Shown here in pieces: positions 1 through 8,667 of a DNA stretch of 28,343 nt. Source of the DNA: a virus; the IMG/VR virus record IMGVR_UViG_3300030328_003198, positions 1 through 28,343 of that record; one strand, written 5' to 3'. The position numbers and the translations under genes were made by a program. The notes under the pieces were generated by a model. That model saw only the letters and a list, made by a program, of their open reading frames with translations. It was not told the origin of the DNA and ran no database searches. The number at the start of each line of letters is the position of its first letter. The stretch's first letter is position 1.

Positions 1-2037
1 CCTGCAGAAGATGTGTATAGTAAACATGATAAGTGGACTGCAGCAGATTACCCTAAAGAATTAAAAAATATAAGAACAATATTCGACTGGCAAACATACC
101 CAGAAGAATTTAAAAAAGATTGGTATGGTTACATTGATAAAGAATTTACTAGAAGGGAAGAGGGCTATTGGTTCCGTAATAAAGGGATTGATACTTATAT
201 CACTGGCTCTCATTACAATTACCTGCAGTGGTCCAAGATTGATGTTGGGAAGCCAGACTTTCGAGAAGCAAACAGATTATTCTTCATATTCTGGGAAGCT
301 TGCAAGGCAGATAAAAGATGCTACGGGATCTGTTATCTTAAGAATAGGAGATCCGGGTTTAGCTTCATGTCATCAAGTGAGGCAGTTAATCAAGCTACAC
401 TCACTTCCGACGCTAGATTCGGAATATTATCGAAGACTGGTTCTGATGCAAAGAAGATGTTTACCGACAAGGTGGTACCAATCTCATCACACTATCCCTT
501 CTTCTTTAAACCAATACAAGACGGGATGGACCGTCCAAAGACAGAGCTTGCCTACCGTGTCCCAGCATCCAAACTCACAAAGAAATCCATCACCAGTACA
601 ACCAACGCCTCCAGGGGGAAAGACCTCGACGGGCTCGATACAACGATAGATTGGAAAAATACAGGGGATAACTCTTATGATGGTGAAAAGTTAAGATTAC
701 TTGTTCACGATGAATCTGGTAAATGGGAAAGACCGGATAATATATTAAACAACTGGCGTGTTACAAAAACAACGCTGAGACTAGGAAGTAGGATAATTGG
801 AAAATGTATGATGGGATCTACTTCAAATGCCTTAGATAAAGGTGGGGATAACTTTAAAAAATTATACAATGACTCAGACGTTACAAAAAGAAACCGCAAT
901 GGACAGACTAGCAGTGGACTCTATAGTTTGTTCATACCTATGGAATGGAACTACGAGGGATTCATTGATTCTTTTGGATTACCTGTATTCGATACACCCG
1001 GAACTCCTATCGAAGGACCCCACGGTGATAAAATCGATGTTGGAATAATAGAACATTGGGAAAATGAAGCAGATGGTTTAAGAAATGATTCAGATGGACT
1101 GAATGAATTCTATAGGCAATTCCCTAGAACAGAAGAACATGCTTTCAGGGATGAAACAAAAAATAGTATATTTAATTTACAAAAAATATACGAACAAATA
1201 GATTATAACGATAGTACAGTAACATCAGGGGCTGTATCTAAAGGTAATTTCCAATGGGAAAATGGTATTAAAGATTCAAGAGTAATATTTACACCAGATC
1301 CAAAGGGAAGATTCAATATATCTTGGGTTCCTAGTTATAATCTTCAAAACCGTGTAATAGTAAAAAATGGGCGTAAGCATCCCGGGAATGAACATATAGG
1401 GGCATTTGGTTGTGACTCTTATGATATATCAGGGACAACAGATGGAAGAGGATCAAAAGGAGCGTTACATGGATTAACGGTATTTAGCATGGAAGAGGCA
1501 CCTATTAATTCATTCTTTTTAGAATATATAGCTCGTCCTCAAACTGCTGAAATGTTTTTTGAAGATGTACTTATGGCATTAGTATTTTATGGAATGCCTA
1601 TATTAGCAGAAAACAACAAACCAAGATTATTGTATTATTTAAAGAGAAGAGGGTATAGAGGGTATTCTATGAATCGTCCAGATAAAACAATAAGCAAATT
1701 ATCAACAGCTGAAAAAGAAATAGGAGGCATACCTAATTCATCTGAAGATATGAAACAAATTCACGCTGCAGCAATTGAATCATATATAGATAAATATGTA
1801 GGATTACAGGAAAATGGAGATTATGGTAATATATATTTCAATGCAACGTTAAACGATTGGTCTAAATTTAATATAAATAATAGAACAAAACATGATGCCG
1901 CAATAAGTTCTGGTCTTGCTATAATGGCATGTAACAGACATTTGTACCAACCAAAACAATTAAAACAAATGAAAGTTTTAGATTTTGGGTTAAAAAAATA
2001 TAATAACAAAGGAAGTATTTCAAAAATAATAAAATAG
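1..2037 (+). CDS. terL: Terminase large subunit (TerL), 5'-truncated
   Basis: This is the ATPase/nuclease motor that pumps phage DNA into the empty capsid through the portal. The frame is open to base 1 (reading P-A-E-D-V-Y-S), so the gene is cut by the window edge; the GTG at 13 is only an internal codon. Counting codons from base 1, a Walker A-like loop KNRRSGFS lies at about 114-121 and Walker B at 233-238 (LLVHDE, acidic D237/E238). GSTSN shortly after fits a coupling motif. The RNase H-like nuclease acids are plausibly D472 (FGCDSYD), E537 (ILAENNK) and D632 (KHDAAIS). The domain order and about 680 residues fit TerL. Its TAG stop abuts the portal ATG, so the two are probably translationally coupled. 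Bases 340-650 are richer in GC and C-ending codons than the rest of the gene. The identification rests on motifs plus the adjacent portal gene. Confidence 0.93.
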   Translation, partial: PAEDVYSKHDKWTAADYPKELKNIRTIFDWQTYPEEFKKDWYGYIDKEFTRREEGYWFRNKGIDTYITGSHYNYLQWSKIDVGKPDFREANRLFFIFWEACKADKRCYGICYLKNRRSGFSFMSSSEAVNQATLTSDARFGILSKTGSDAKKMFTDKVVPISSHYPFFFKPIQDGMDRPKTELAYRVPASKLTKKSITSTTNASRGKDLDGLDTTIDWKNTGDNSYDGEKLRLLVHDESGKWERPDNILNNWRVTKTTLRLGSRIIGKCMMGSTSNALDKGGDNFKKLYNDSDVTKRNRNGQTSSGLYSLFIPMEWNYEGFIDSFGLPVFDTPGTPIEGPHGDKIDVGIIEHWENEADGLRNDSDGLNEFYRQFPRTEEHAFRDETKNSIFNLQKIYEQIDYNDSTVTSGAVSKGNFQWENGIKDSRVIFTPDPKGRFNISWVPSYNLQNRVIVKNGRKHPGNEHIGAFGCDSYDISGTTDGRGSKGALHGLTVFSMEEAPINSFFLEYIARPQTAEMFFEDVLMALVFYGMPILAENNKPRLLYYLKRRGYRGYSMNRPDKTISKLSTAEKEIGGIPNSSEDMKQIHAAAIESYIDKYVGLQENGDYGNIYFNATLNDWSKFNINNRTKHDAAISSGLAIMACNRHLYQPKQLKQMKVLDFGLKKYNNKGSISKIIK

Positions 2038-4455
2038 ATGAATATATTACCAAAAGGTGTATTTCCCAGCCAAGCAGTTTCAAATGCTGAAAAAGCAAGT
2101 GAAAAATATGGTTTAGAGATTGCGAAAGCAGTTGAATCAGAATGGTTCAAAAGAGATTCTGGGACAGCTAGGTATTACGCTAATAGAGACAACTTTCACC
2201 GTTTAAGATTATACGCTAGAGGTGAACAGTCAATACAGAAATATAAAGACGAATTATCTATTAATGGTGATTTATCATATTTAAACATAGATTGGAAACC
2301 AGTTCCTATTATCCCTAAATTTGTAGATATAGTGGTTAATGGTATTGCAGAAAGAACATATGATATAAAAGCATATTCACAAGACCCCACTTCAATACAA
2401 AAAAGAACAAAATACGTGGACAGTCTAATGGAAGATATGTTTGCAAAAGAATTAAAAGATTCTGTTAAGGAACTAACAGGTATAGATACATTCAAAACAG
2501 ATAGAAGTGCATTACCAGAAACAGAAGAGGAAGTGGAATTGCATATGCAATTAGATTATAAAGATTCGGTTGAAATTGCAGAAGAAGAAGCTATAAATAA
2601 TGTTTTTGATCATAATAAGTATGAATTAATAAAGAAAAGATTAGATTATGATATAGCAGTTATAGGAATGGGGGCTGTTAAAAATGAATATACAACATCA
2701 GAGGGTATAAATATAAAATATGTAGACCCAGCTGATTTAGTTTATTCATATACAGAATCACCACATTTTGATGATATATATTATGTTGGTGAAATAAGAA
2801 AAGTATCTGTTGTTGATTTAAAGAAACAATACCCTCATTTAACAGATGAGGATATAAGGAGAGATGTAGAAGGACAAGGAACTAATGCTAAGTTATATAA
2901 TAAGTCTTACGCTGGTAAGGATAGTGAAGATAATTCTCATGCTTATGTATTATATTTTGAATATAAAACATATAAAGATGAAGTTCATAAAATAAAAGAA
3001 ACTTCAACTGGCGGGAAAAAAGCTATAAAGAAATCCGATAACTTCAATCCTCCTAAAGATCAAAGATCTAGATTTGAAAAAACTTCAAGAAGCATTGAGG
3101 TTATATATGAGGGTGCAAAAATTATTGGTACTAGAAAATTATTAAAATGGCAATTAGCTGAAAATATGACAAGACCAAAGTCAGATACAGTTAAAGCTCA
3201 GTTTAGTTATAATATTGTAGCTCCAAGAATATATAAAGGTAGAGTTGAATCACTTGTAAGTAGAATGACTACATTTGCAGATATGATTCAATTAACACAT
3301 TTAAAATTACAGCAAGTATTATCAAGAATGGTGCCAGATGGTGTTTATTTAGATGCAGATGGTATTGCTGAAATAGATTTAGGTAATGGTACAAATTATA
3401 ACGCACAAGAAGCGTTGAATATGTATTTTCAAACAGGTTCTGTTATTGGTAGATCAATGACGCAAGATGGTGAATTCAACAATGGTAAGGTCCCTGTACA
3501 AGAATTACAGTCATCTGGGTCTAACGCTAAAATATCAAGTTTAATTAATTCATATAATTATTATTTACAAATGATGAGGGATGTGACTGGATTAAACGAA
3601 GCAAGGGATGGCTCAACACCAGACAAAAACGCTTTAGTAGGGTTACAAAAATTAGCAGCAGCTAATTCGAATACAGCAACAAGGCATATATTACAAGGTG
3701 GATTATATCTTACTCTTAAAACAGCAGAAGCTATATCACTAAGAATATCAGATGTACTGGAATTTAGCCCAACACGAAAATCCTTTATACAAGCTATTGG
3801 AAAAGCTAATGTAGGAGCTTTAAAAGAAATGAAAAAACTACAACTTCATGACTTTGGTATATTTTTGGAATTAACACCCGATGAAGAAGAAAAACAATTA
3901 CTTGAAAATAATATACAAATGTCTCTTCAAAAAGAACAAATTAACTTAGAAGACGCAATTGATATTAGAGAAATAAGGAATTTAAAATTAGCTAATCAAT
4001 TATTAAAGCTAAGAAGAAAGCAAAAATTTGAACAAGATAGATTGATACAGCAAGAAAATATTCAAATGCAAACGCAGTCTAATGCACAAGCTGCACAAGC
4101 TGCTGCACAAGCAGATGCTCAAAAACAACAGGCTATAACTCAAAGTAAAGCTGAATTAGCTCAAATACAATCACAGCTTGATACTAAAAAATTAGAAAAA
4201 GAAGCAGAAATAAAAATGATGCTAATGCAAAAAGAGTTTGAAATGAATATGCAGCTTAAAGACGCTGATTTAAATGTAATTAAAGATAAAGAGAAGTTTA
4301 AAGAAGACAGAAAAGATGAAAGAACAAAAATTCAAGCATCTCAGCAATCAGAATTAATTGATCAAAGAAAAAACAATAAACCACCAAAAAGTTTTGAATC
4401 AGCAGGATTTGATAACTTAGGGGGATTTGGCTTAGAGCAGTTTGAGCCTAAATAA
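2038..4455 (+). CDS. Portal protein
   Basis: The portal forms the dodecameric ring at one capsid vertex through which DNA enters and leaves. The call rests on position directly after TerL, size (805 aa, at the large end for portals and typical of podovirus-like phages) and overall make-up. An N-terminal alpha/beta body is followed by a helical segment (about residues 400-560), and then by a long charged, glutamine-rich helical region at about 620-770 with Ala-Gln runs such as NAQAAQAAAQAD. That region fits the barrel or coiled coil that projects into the capsid lumen in P22-type portals. The protein ends in a short Gly/Phe-rich tail (GGFGLEQF). The start is the ATG that touches the TerL stop; no Shine-Dalgarno sequence is visible. 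A structural comparison would settle the fold; no alternative seems likely. Confidence 0.88.
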   Translation: MNILPKGVFPSQAVSNAEKASEKYGLEIAKAVESEWFKRDSGTARYYANRDNFHRLRLYARGEQSIQKYKDELSINGDLSYLNIDWKPVPIIPKFVDIVVNGIAERTYDIKAYSQDPTSIQKRTKYVDSLMEDMFAKELKDSVKELTGIDTFKTDRSALPETEEEVELHMQLDYKDSVEIAEEEAINNVFDHNKYELIKKRLDYDIAVIGMGAVKNEYTTSEGINIKYVDPADLVYSYTESPHFDDIYYVGEIRKVSVVDLKKQYPHLTDEDIRRDVEGQGTNAKLYNKSYAGKDSEDNSHAYVLYFEYKTYKDEVHKIKETSTGGKKAIKKSDNFNPPKDQRSRFEKTSRSIEVIYEGAKIIGTRKLLKWQLAENMTRPKSDTVKAQFSYNIVAPRIYKGRVESLVSRMTTFADMIQLTHLKLQQVLSRMVPDGVYLDADGIAEIDLGNGTNYNAQEALNMYFQTGSVIGRSMTQDGEFNNGKVPVQELQSSGSNAKISSLINSYNYYLQMMRDVTGLNEARDGSTPDKNALVGLQKLAAANSNTATRHILQGGLYLTLKTAEAISLRISDVLEFSPTRKSFIQAIGKANVGALKEMKKLQLHDFGIFLELTPDEEEKQLLENNIQMSLQKEQINLEDAIDIREIRNLKLANQLLKLRRKQKFEQDRLIQQENIQMQTQSNAQAAQAAAQADAQKQQAITQSKAELAQIQSQLDTKKLEKEAEIKMMLMQKEFEMNMQLKDADLNVIKDKEKFKEDRKDERTKIQASQQSELIDQRKNNKPPKSFESAGFDNLGGFGLEQFEPK

Positions 4456-4475
4456 AAACTGCAAACCATTTTTAT
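4437..4475 (+). terminator. Weak hairpin with T-run across the portal stop codon
   Basis: GCAGTTT at 4437-4443 pairs with AAACTGC at 4456-4462, giving 7 bp around a 12-base loop that contains the portal stop codon. After a spacer of 5 bases comes a run of five T and a T/A-rich stretch. It could be a weak or read-through terminator, or a 3' mRNA stabiliser. The scaffold ATG follows at 4487, so full termination here would separate portal from scaffold and capsid expression. The stem is short and the spacer long, so this is tentative. Confidence 0.3.
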
Positions 4476-4486
4476 AATATTTTATC

Positions 4487-5656
4487 ATGGAAGAAAACAA
4501 AGACGTCGTAGTTGACGAAACACCAACTGCAGCAGAAAAGGAAGAGAAAGTACTTGAAGCAGCAGGACAAGATGCGGGTAAAACCGAAGACGGTATGTAT
4601 AAAGTTGATTTAAGCAAACCGGTAGAACAAGAACCAGAACCTGTTCAAGAAGAACAAAAAGAAGAGGTTACTGAAGAACAAAAAGAAGAAGTCACTGAAG
4701 AAAATCAATTAACTTTAGAAGAAGTAATTGAAGAAGAAACTAAGGAAGAACCCGAAGTGGAAATCAAAGAAGAAGTACAAGACCTACAAAATGAAGTAGA
4801 AGAAGCTGTACAAGAATCTCAGGACACAGGAATAGAATTACCAGAAAACATTCAAAAAGTTGTAGACTTTATTAATGAGACTGGTGGAACGTTAGAAGAT
4901 TATGTAAAAATTAATCAAGATTATTCTAACATAGATAATTCAACTCTCTTATATCAATATTATAATCAAACTAAATCTCATCTTACAAAAGATGAAATAG
5001 ATTTTTTAATTGATGATAATTTTTCATATGATGAAGAAATTGATGAACCTAAAGATATTAAGCGAAAAAAGCTCGCTTATAAAGAAGAAATTGCAAAAGC
5101 CAAAAGCTATTTAGAAGGATTAAAGGATCAATATTACGAAGAAGTCAAGTTGGGTTCTAAGTTAACCGACGATCAACAAAAAGCAGTTGAGTTTTTCAAT
5201 ACTTACAACTCTGAGCAATCAGAACAAGCAAAGTTGCAGGAAAAGCAATCTAGTCATTTTAATAATGAATCTAAAAAAGTTTTCAACGATGATTTCAAAG
5301 GTTTTGAATTTGAAGTAGGGGACAAAAAATATAGGTACAATGTTAATGATAAAGAAAAAGTTTTAGATAAACAAGCAAATATATTAAACGTACTTAATAA
5401 GTATATTAGTAAAGATAATATGTTACAAGATGCTAAAGGTTATCATAAAGCACTCTTTGTTGCAGACAATGCAGATGCAATTGCAAACCATTTTTACGAA
5501 CAAGGTAAAGCTGATGCTATAAAACAGTTAAACGCAGATTCAAAAAATATAAATATGGATCCACGTAAAGCTGGCACAGTTGAAGCTGGAGGCGTAAAAG
5601 TAAGAGCAATTTCTGGTGATGATAGTTCAAAGTTAAAAATTAAACTTAGAAAATAA
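4487..5656 (+). CDS. Acidic scaffold-like head assembly protein
   Basis: Scaffolding proteins template procapsid assembly and then leave the head. I do not recognise this sequence by family, but three features fit. It lies between portal and major capsid genes. The N-terminal third (about residues 1-115) is extremely acidic and low-complexity, dominated by Glu with Val, Gln and Lys. The rest is helical and charged, and the last residues are basic (SSKLKIKLRK), like the C-terminal capsid-binding helix of T7- and P22-type scaffolds. Residues about 55-70 are an exact 8-residue tandem duplication (EEQKEEVT twice). There is no hydrophobic segment or catalytic motif. The ATG at 4487 has an A/T-rich leader with no Shine-Dalgarno sequence. 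An alternative is a decoration or internal head protein. Confidence 0.62.
   Translation: MEENKDVVVDETPTAAEKEEKVLEAAGQDAGKTEDGMYKVDLSKPVEQEPEPVQEEQKEEVTEEQKEEVTEENQLTLEEVIEEETKEEPEVEIKEEVQDLQNEVEEAVQESQDTGIELPENIQKVVDFINETGGTLEDYVKINQDYSNIDNSTLLYQYYNQTKSHLTKDEIDFLIDDNFSYDEEIDEPKDIKRKKLAYKEEIAKAKSYLEGLKDQYYEEVKLGSKLTDDQQKAVEFFNTYNSEQSEQAKLQEKQSSHFNNESKKVFNDDFKGFEFEVGDKKYRYNVNDKEKVLDKQANILNVLNKYISKDNMLQDAKGYHKALFVADNADAIANHFYEQGKADAIKQLNADSKNINMDPRKAGTVEAGGVKVRAISGDDSSKLKIKLRK
4649..4696 (+). repeat. Two tandem 24-bp repeat units inside the scaffold-like gene
   Basis: Units at 4649-4672 and 4673-4696 each encode EEQKEEVT and differ at only two bases, both third codon positions (GAG/GAA and GTT/GTC). 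The protein repeat is exact. A partial third unit (GAAGAA) follows. This looks like a recent slippage duplication in the acidic tract. Confidence 0.85.
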
Positions 5657-5676
5657 CTTTAAAAAAATAAATAAAA

Positions 5677-7077
5677 ATGGCAGTAATAACTCCAACGGGC
5701 GGTACCAATTTAAGTTCGGTACCAGCTCCAGCAAAACAAACGCTAGCAACAAACTACCTATCATTTACAGGTGGTGCTAATGATTGGGCACAACAATACT
5801 TACCAGATTTATACGAAGCAGAAGTTGAAAGATATGGAGACAGATCTATCGCTAGCTTCTTAAGAATGGTAGGTGCTGAAATGCCTATGACTTCTGATCA
5901 AATTATTTGGTCTGAGCAAGGTAGACTACACTTAACGTACACAGGTGCATTAAATACAACATCAGGTGTTGTGACTATTGCAGCTTCAGGTACTCACGCA
6001 GTAAGAGTAGGACAAACAGTAAAATTAAAAGGTGCTACATCTGGTAAAATTGCTAACGCATACGTGTCAGCAGTTGCAGCAGATAACACTACTTTAACGC
6101 TTAAGAGATACGACAAAGCATTATTTAGTACTTCTCCAGCATTTACAAACTCTGAAACAGTAACAATCTTTGTTATCGGTTCTGAATTTGCAAAAGCTAC
6201 TACAGGTATGACAGGTGCGATAACTCCATCTTTCAAGTCGTTTACAAACAAACCAATCATCTTAAAAGATAAGTATGAGATTTCAGGATCTGATGCTTCT
6301 CAAATTGGTTGGGTTGAGGTTACAGGTGAAAACGGACAAACAGGTTACTTATGGTACCTAAAGGCAGAAGGTGATACAAGAACTAGATTCGAAGATTACT
6401 TAGAAATGTCTATGGTAGAAGGTGAATTAGCAGTATCAGGTTCTGGTGCAGCTGGTATTACTGGAATAGGTGGTACTGAAGGTTTATTCGCAGCAATCGA
6501 AGATAGAGGTCACGTAACTGCAGGTGTTGATGGAAACTCAGCAACTGAAGATTTAGCTGACTTCGATGAAATTCTTAAGAAATTAGATACGCAAGGTGCA
6601 ATTGAAGAAAACATGTTATTTGTAAACAGAGATGTTGCATTAAACATTGACGACATGCTAGCGGCTCAAAATTCTTATGGTACAGGTGGTACATCTTACG
6701 GTGTTTTCTCAAACAGCGAAGATATGGCACTTAATTTAGGTTTCTCTGGTTTCAGAAGAGGTTCTTATGACTTCTACAAAACTGACTGGAAATACTTAAA
6801 TGATATTACAACAGGTGGTGCATTCACTAACATTAGAGGTGTAGTGGTACCTGCTGGAACATCAACAGTTTACGATCAAACATTAGGTAAGAACATTAAA
6901 AGACCATTCCTTCATGTCAGATATAGAGCTTCTGAAGCTGATGACAGAAAGATGAAATCTTGGACTACAGGTTCTGTAGGTGCGACTACTTCTGATCTAG
7001 ACGCAATGGAGGTACACTATTTATCTGAAAGATGTTTAGTAGTACAAGGTGCTAATAACTTTATGTTATTAAACTAA
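5677..7077 (+). CDS. Major capsid protein (HK97-fold type)
   Basis: This forms the icosahedral shell. Evidence is the position after portal and scaffold, the length (466 aa), and a composition rich in Gly, Ala, Thr and Ser with few Cys. The central acidic helix region (FEDYLEMSMVEGELAVSG, about residues 238-255) looks like the spine-helix area, and the C-terminal end (LSERCLVVQGANNFMLLN) resembles ends seen in capsid proteins of crAss-like and related marine phages. Residues about 85-175 form a beta-rich Thr/Val/Ala stretch that may be an inserted or E-loop domain. Codon use differs from neighbours: C-ending codons for Phe, Tyr and Asn (TTC, TAC, AAC) are common, as expected for the most highly translated gene. 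The leader is an A-run with no Shine-Dalgarno sequence. A strong terminator follows. I cannot tell which HK97 subgroup it belongs to without a search. Confidence 0.86.
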   Translation: MAVITPTGGTNLSSVPAPAKQTLATNYLSFTGGANDWAQQYLPDLYEAEVERYGDRSIASFLRMVGAEMPMTSDQIIWSEQGRLHLTYTGALNTTSGVVTIAASGTHAVRVGQTVKLKGATSGKIANAYVSAVAADNTTLTLKRYDKALFSTSPAFTNSETVTIFVIGSEFAKATTGMTGAITPSFKSFTNKPIILKDKYEISGSDASQIGWVEVTGENGQTGYLWYLKAEGDTRTRFEDYLEMSMVEGELAVSGSGAAGITGIGGTEGLFAAIEDRGHVTAGVDGNSATEDLADFDEILKKLDTQGAIEENMLFVNRDVALNIDDMLAAQNSYGTGGTSYGVFSNSEDMALNLGFSGFRRGSYDFYKTDWKYLNDITTGGAFTNIRGVVVPAGTSTVYDQTLGKNIKRPFLHVRYRASEADDRKMKSWTTGSVGATTSDLDAMEVHYLSERCLVVQGANNFMLLN

Positions 7078-7092
7078 TCCTTATTTAATATG

Positions 7093-7135
7093 AGAATTAC
7101 CCTGGCTTCGGCCGGGGATTCTTGTATTTTTATTA
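7093..7135 (+). terminator. Rho-independent terminator with UUCG tetraloop after the capsid gene
   Basis: CCCTGGC (7100-7106) pairs with GCCGGGG (7111-7117) with one G-U pair, closed by a TTCG tetraloop at 7107-7110. Outer arms AGAAT (7093-7097) and ATTCT (7118-7122) pair too, leaving a two-base TA bulge. A T-rich tail follows at 7123-7135. UUCG closed by C-G is among the most stable RNA tetraloops. Its location just after the capsid gene suggests it caps or protects an abundant capsid mRNA. Downstream genes then need read-through or their own promoter; no convincing promoter is visible in 7136-7152. Confidence 0.88.
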
Positions 7136-7152
7136 TTTAATCTTATTATATC

Positions 7153-7899
7153 ATGACAAAAAAAGTTAACACAACCCCAAAATGGGAGATGAAAGATAGA
7201 ACATACTATCTAGTAAATGGTAAATCACCACTTACATATACAATTAAAAGTAAAGGTATATTTTGGTTTGACGAAGACAAAGGCTTCGAAAGAGAATTAA
7301 AGTATACAGTAAACCAAAAAACTTGTTTCGTAGATGAATTTAAAGGCGACGCAAGACTTGGTCATATTGTTTTTGAAGACGGTATATTAAATGTACCAAA
7401 AGAAAAACAAAATTTGCAAAAATTGATGTCAATATATCATCCAGATAATGGAACAATATATGCAGAATTTGATGCAGAACAGGAAGCAGAAGACGATTTA
7501 GATATACTTGAACTGGAAATAGAAGCTTTAACAATAGCAAAATCAATGGATATTGATCAAGCAGAAGCAGTTATAAGGTCTGAGGTTGGATCTGAGGTAT
7601 CTAAGATGACTTCTAAGGAAATTAAAAGAGATCTATTGCTATTTGCTAAGAATGACCCAAAATTATTCTTAGAATTAGCTAATGATGATGATATTAATAT
7701 TAGGAACATGGCTATAAAAGCTAGTGAACTTGGAATATTAAGGTTATCTGATGATCAAAGAACATTTAAATGGGCTAAAACTGACAAAAAAATTATGACA
7801 GTTCCATTTGATGAACATCCTTATTCCGCTTTTACAGCTTTCTTGAAAACAGACGAAGGCTTAGAAGTTTATAAATCAATTGAAAAAAGACTAAAATAA
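7153..7899 (+). CDS. Unassigned protein between capsid and neck genes
   Basis: I do not recognise this 248-aa protein. Residues 1-90 are mixed and beta-leaning (TYYLVNGKSPLTYTIKSK and IFWFDEDKGFERELKY). Residues about 110-180 are very acidic and helical. The last part contains a helical unit followed by GILRLSDDQRTFKWAK, which could be a small winged-helix-like fold, and ends with PYSAFTAFLKTDEGLEVYKS. There is no signal peptide, membrane segment or clear catalytic motif. It lies between two hairpins (7093-7135 and 7907-7947), so it may be expressed as its own transcript segment. Position suggests a minor head, head-completion or assembly role, but that is inference. The ATG has a T/A-rich leader. 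Confidence 0.8.
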   Translation: MTKKVNTTPKWEMKDRTYYLVNGKSPLTYTIKSKGIFWFDEDKGFERELKYTVNQKTCFVDEFKGDARLGHIVFEDGILNVPKEKQNLQKLMSIYHPDNGTIYAEFDAEQEAEDDLDILELEIEALTIAKSMDIDQAEAVIRSEVGSEVSKMTSKEIKRDLLLFAKNDPKLFLELANDDDINIRNMAIKASELGILRLSDDQRTFKWAKTDKKIMTVPFDEHPYSAFTAFLKTDEGLEVYKSIEKRLK

Positions 7900-7906
7900 A
7901 AGTCTC

Positions 7907-7947
7907 ATTATAGTGATAGCCACTGTAATGGTGGCTATTATTATAAT
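7907..7947 (+). terminator. Long perfect-length hairpin (17-bp stem) between two genes
   Basis: Bases 7907-7923 pair with 7931-7947 over 17 bp, including two G-U pairs, around a 7-base loop at 7924-7930. The core is ATAGCCAC/GTGGCTAT and the outer part is A/T-rich. On the + strand the stem is followed by A-rich sequence rather than a T-run, though the 3' arm itself is T-rich. It could be a terminator of unusual form, an RNA-processing or stabilising stem, or an element governing translation of the gene starting at 7960, only 12 bases beyond it. Reading the - strand, the flank (bases 7890-7906) is T-rich and looks more like a terminator tail, yet no - strand gene ends here. Confidence 0.5.
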
Positions 7948-7959
7948 AAATAAAAGGAT

Positions 7960-8664
7960 ATGGCAGTTAGCATAGATACAGTATACCAAAGGGTATTAGC
8001 TATTCTTAATAAAGAAAATCGTGGGTATATAACACCACAAGAATATAATTTGTTTGCGAATCAAGCTCAGCTTGAAATATTCGAACAATACTTTTTTGAC
8101 TTAAATCAGTATAGTAGATTACCTGGGAATGATACAGAATATTCTGACTTACCAAAGTTAATAAATGAAAAAATTAGTAAATTTAAAAAATCAGCAACAC
8201 TAACATATTCAACTGATAGATTTAATTTACCAACCGATCTGCATAAAATAGGTACAGTAATATATAATAGTACAACACCTGTTGAAGAAATTGATAATAA
8301 AAACTTATTAGAATATCAATTATCAAAACTAACATCACCAACAACTGATAATCCTGTATATGTACAGAGCATTGATAATTCATTAGGGGATTGGAGTATA
8401 AAAATATTTCCAACAACTATAACTAGTAATACTTCATGTACATATATAAGAAAACCTATAACAGCTACATGGGGCTACACTAATGTTACAGGTAATGCTT
8501 TATATAATCCAGGAACTTCACAAAATTTTGAGCTGCATGCTTCTGAAGAAACAAATTTAGTAATAAAAATATTATTATATGCTGGCGTTAGTATTAAAGA
8601 TCCTAATATAGCTCAATTAGCAGATGCAAAAGAAACAAAGAAAATAACACAAGAAAAATCATAA
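7960..8664 (+). CDS. Putative neck/ring (head-tail connector) protein
   Basis: This 234-aa protein probably forms part of the ring stack under the portal. It has an N-terminal helical segment (IDTVYQRVLAILNKENRGYI, then a helix from about residue 24), a beta-rich middle, and a C-terminal helix (ETNLVIKILLYAGVSIKDPN, about residues 197-216) that resembles the closing helix of tail-adaptor or gp4/gp11-type proteins of short-tailed phages. The call rests on this fold impression and on position between the capsid gene and the muzzle-type gene. There is no signal peptide or enzyme motif. It ends in a double TAA; the next gene starts right after. The leader AAAATAAAAGGAT is A-rich, with AGGA close to the ATG. 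An alternative is a minor capsid or head-completion protein. Confidence 0.6.
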   Translation: MAVSIDTVYQRVLAILNKENRGYITPQEYNLFANQAQLEIFEQYFFDLNQYSRLPGNDTEYSDLPKLINEKISKFKKSATLTYSTDRFNLPTDLHKIGTVIYNSTTPVEEIDNKNLLEYQLSKLTSPTTDNPVYVQSIDNSLGDWSIKIFPTTITSNTSCTYIRKPITATWGYTNVTGNALYNPGTSQNFELHASEETNLVIKILLYAGVSIKDPNIAQLADAKETKKITQEKS

Positions 8665-8667
8665 TAA

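Noticed and set aside
13-15. GTG at 13 as the true terminase start
   Set aside because: The frame is open to the window edge, and upstream codons read as plausible protein, so the gene starts outside.
125-649. A 174-codon open frame overlapping the terminase gene, with a hydrophobic start ending in TC like a lipoprotein signal
   Set aside because: It lies wholly inside TerL in another frame, its length is explained by the local GC-rich stretch, the residue before Cys (Thr) is a poor lipobox fit, and the rest is low-complexity.
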